From the NCBI GenBank assembly GCA_020635905.1, contig JACJYV010000009.1, positions 248,001 through 312,000 of the forward strand: a stretch of 64,000 nt of DNA, read 5' to 3'. Of the stretch, positions 63,201 through 64,000 are shown one piece after another. Numbering within the stretch: the stretch's first letter is position 1; each line of letters opens with the position of its first letter. The notes below the pieces were generated by a model, which saw nothing but the letters and a program-made list of their open reading frames with translations, had not been told where the DNA came from and made no database searches. Source of the DNA: Bacteroidia bacterium (GTDB lineage Bacteria; Bacteroidota; Bacteroidia; J057; JADKCL01). The position numbers were made by a program, and so were the translations under genes.

Positions 63201-63683
63201 ATTGAAAATGAAATTCGCATTGGCGACAAAGTCAATAACAGCGAGAACCTGGAGGAGCGCAATTATAACATCCATTTTCTGGAACTTTCGCCCCAGGTCA
63301 ATTTTCAGCTGAGCCGTAAAGTCCGACTTTCGCTGGGCTATGATTTTAAGGATAAAGTTAACCACACAGACAGCGTTGCCAATGATACCCGCGTAAGTTT
63401 TCACAAGGTAAAAGCAGATTTGAAAATCAACTTCAAGGACCGCAACAACCTGTTTACCAAGCTGGAATTGGTGTATGTGGGCGAAAAAGGGCCACCCGCC
63501 AGCTTTGCTGCTGATTACGAGCTCAAAGAGTCATTGAAGACGGGTTTCAACGCTCTTTGGCAGGTTTTTTCCACCATTTATTTCTCTAAAACCCTCGAAT
63601 TGGGCATCACCTACGACGGACGGGCATCAGAGGCCAATCCTGTAATTCACACTGGAAGGGTCCAATTGAAAGCTTTCTTTTAA
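60150..63683 (+). CDS. Large outer-membrane beta-barrel protein, family unnamed
   Basis: 1,177 residues. The only in-frame ATG that leaves a signal peptide (…ILVQLWLLVLPGIIPAWSLAQ) is at 60150, inside the kinase gene, giving a 56-base overlap in different frames. The mature part has an N-terminal beta domain (30-150), then strands with IAAITDENIPIQPDGTTQQ, KVFVQMSKGRNDVVLGDFEI and long barrel repeats to a C-terminal Phe (LKAFF). It resembles large Bacteroidota proteins found near SprA and other T9SS/barrel components but is half the length of SprA. I do not name it. Confidence 0.8.
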   Translation: MEQGLPSISNFLRQIGRPDRILVQLWLLVLPGIIPAWSLAQNSVPRRDSITFEKDTLVLPQKYIVPFSFQLLNGNQEVDTSAYEILPLSGALVLRDKSLIGQPLVADYRYFPRFLNASYTFRKLKVEVNEKGDTVVNYISSRYNREQVEAIELGNLRKSGSISRGVTVGNKQSLNVTSGLRLQVEGDIGDDIKILAAITDENIPIQPDGTTQQINDFDKVFVQMSKGRNDVVLGDFEINHKGTWFSNFYRNVQGIAAHINTDKISASVNGAVAKGKYFTNTIAGKNGVQGPYRLVGKNNERFIIVLAGSEKVYLNGDLMTRGEANDYTIDYNTGELYFTSQRIINNVSRIVVDFEYSDRFYNRSLMFAEFHGKFLKDKLNFGFSYGRDADNQNAPIDLSFSEADRDTLRMIGDDNTLAFTSGVDTVEYSPNTILYERRDTTIGLVTYERYVLSTVAEKAIYNVSFTYVGTGNGYYLRSSKTVNGTVFDWVAPDTSGKPTGDYAPIKLLALPQLLQVADFKADYQLTKKVKLYSELAISSRDKNRFSPLDDDDNVDLANKTGILVDKISLGDSVNLKVDISHKYIGERYTNIDRINKIEYGREWNFDDLGVQQTENVTEALVELRVKRQLKLLANAGIRTMGEDLFTVKQLYEVQSWHKSIQGKHKFTTVATDNQASGVYSRWDRHNGDIYKKMGWFKPGVEVWIENKKDTRAEELQDGSFRFYDLKPYIRIVDVEKFSLDLNYNYRLDLAQKDSVYRKKSLAHTEYIKFIVSPVENLRLQNTTSYREFYLQDSVFAEDGLGDSKTLITNFQGNYFTKNRLLYSNLIYEVTSEQLAKRDVAYIETNPGQGQYIWEDKNGDNQQDLDEFLPTTDPTLSPNYIQVVIPTRDLRPTTNLNFQGNFKLDFKRVFDRSKNPFKETLRNFISITNFRLSQKKEAGSALENYLINIKRLFADTTLLDARYTFREDVYFFQNNPVGDLKFSFSDNKSMLFLSVGQEFRSVKFWGSNQRLNFGKNKSIENEIRIGDKVNNSENLEERNYNIHFLELSPQVNFQLSRKVRLSLGYDFKDKVNHTDSVANDTRVSFHKVKADLKINFKDRNNLFTKLELVYVGEKGPPASFAADYELKESLKTGFNALWQVFSTIYFSKTLELGITYDGRASEANPVIHTGRVQLKAFF

Positions 63684-63920
63684 CTTTGCCAAATTGCTTG
63701 CGGATTGTTAATAATCTTGCATTTGAATTTGATAACATGTTAGAAAAAACTCAGAGTTTGGATAGGGAAATTTCAATTCAGTTTATATATTTGAAAAGTC
63801 AACTCAGGCCCATTCGGGCAATTCTGATCAGACCTTTTGCCGGTTAAGGGAGCAGCAAATATGATTTCATTTTGACTGCTTAATTCTTACTTTTGTTCGG
63901 CTTTAAAATGTGTTAAAGGT
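63684..63920. other. Intergenic region with a TACTTTTG promoter box
   Basis: No gene is seen between the barrel gene and the edge. The TAnnTTTG box TACTTTTG lies at 63888-63895, followed by an AT-rich leader. A TTTG at 63871 is too close to be a normal -33 box. Confidence 0.4.
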
Positions 63921-64000
63921 TTGGAGAAAATCATCGTAATCGTCATTCTTTGCTCAACTCTGTTTTCATTTCTCCTGAATCGGATTTTGTACAAATTCAG
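63921..64000 (+). CDS. Possible start of a membrane protein, truncated by the edge
   Basis: The frame from TTG at 63921 reads LEKIIVIVILCSTLFSFLLN and on, a strongly hydrophobic N-terminal helix followed by a basic residue. No ATG is available, so the start is uncertain. The 26 visible codons are consistent with an integral membrane protein. Confidence 0.35.
   Translation, partial: MEKIIVIVILCSTLFSFLLNRILYKF

Noticed and set aside
60150..63683. SprA (T9SS translocon) assignment
   Set aside because: About half the length of SprA, and the family-specific motifs could not be recognised.

Overview
The window looks like a piece of a Bacteroidota chromosome, probably from the Saprospiria / Haliscomenobacter-Lewinella side (the class is an inference from gene content, not a search). 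Evidence: a SusC/SusD pair, at least six proteins with C-terminal type IX secretion (T9SS) sorting tails (one of the 'gliding motility-associated' CHU_C type), futalosine-pathway menaquinone genes, a TamL-like Omp85 lipoprotein, an exosortase/VIT pair of the Bacteroidota XrtN kind, and promoter-like TAnnTTTG boxes. Many genes lack Shine-Dalgarno sequences. Base composition is near 50% G+C, and the first 10 kb has a strong preference for C-ending codons.

Layout. 1-1.5 kb: the tail of an upstream gene, a secreted protein with a possible caspase-like His/Cys pair, and repeats. 1.5-17 kb: a surface and carbohydrate region, with a Gly-rich beta-helix adhesin (T9SS type B), a protein with three starch-binding-like modules (T9SS), a T9SS-exported GH13 amylase, a broken gene, and a convergent susC-susD-lipoprotein-secreted protein operon. 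Together these look like a starch/glycogen utilisation locus. 17-27 kb: housekeeping and mixed genes (metallophosphoesterase, isopentenyl-diphosphate isomerase, an intact IS630-type element, SpoU methyltransferase, TamL, HolA, a DUF922-like protease, a T9SS esterase, a GNAT). 27-36 kb: a tight envelope operon of TonB receptor, 1,036-residue TPR protein, plugless barrel and HU-SPOR protein. 36-41.7 kb, minus strand: a TPR protein, a T9SS protein, an LpoA-like TPR/periplasmic-binding protein, and guaA. 41.7-46 kb, minus strand: exosortase with a fused EpsI-like domain, plus its likely single substrate, a VIT/vWA membrane protein. 46-50.6 kb: rpmB, a degenerate M24 aminopeptidase-P homologue whose 5' end contains a perfect intrinsic terminator, a T9SS protein and rarA. 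50.6-64 kb: an ABC exporter, a lipoprotein, mqnB-mqnD-hldD with overlapping ends, a membrane protein, a giant NtrY-like kinase overlapping a large outer-membrane protein, and the start of another gene at the edge.

Intergenic DNA holds many short tandem repeats of several unrelated sequences, nearly all with a 7-bp unit, plus REP-like palindromes. No tRNA, rRNA or CRISPR array was seen. The most unusual items are the exosortase/VIT pair, the heptamer repeats, the terminator inside the M24 pseudoenzyme gene, and the TPR/barrel/HU-SPOR operon.
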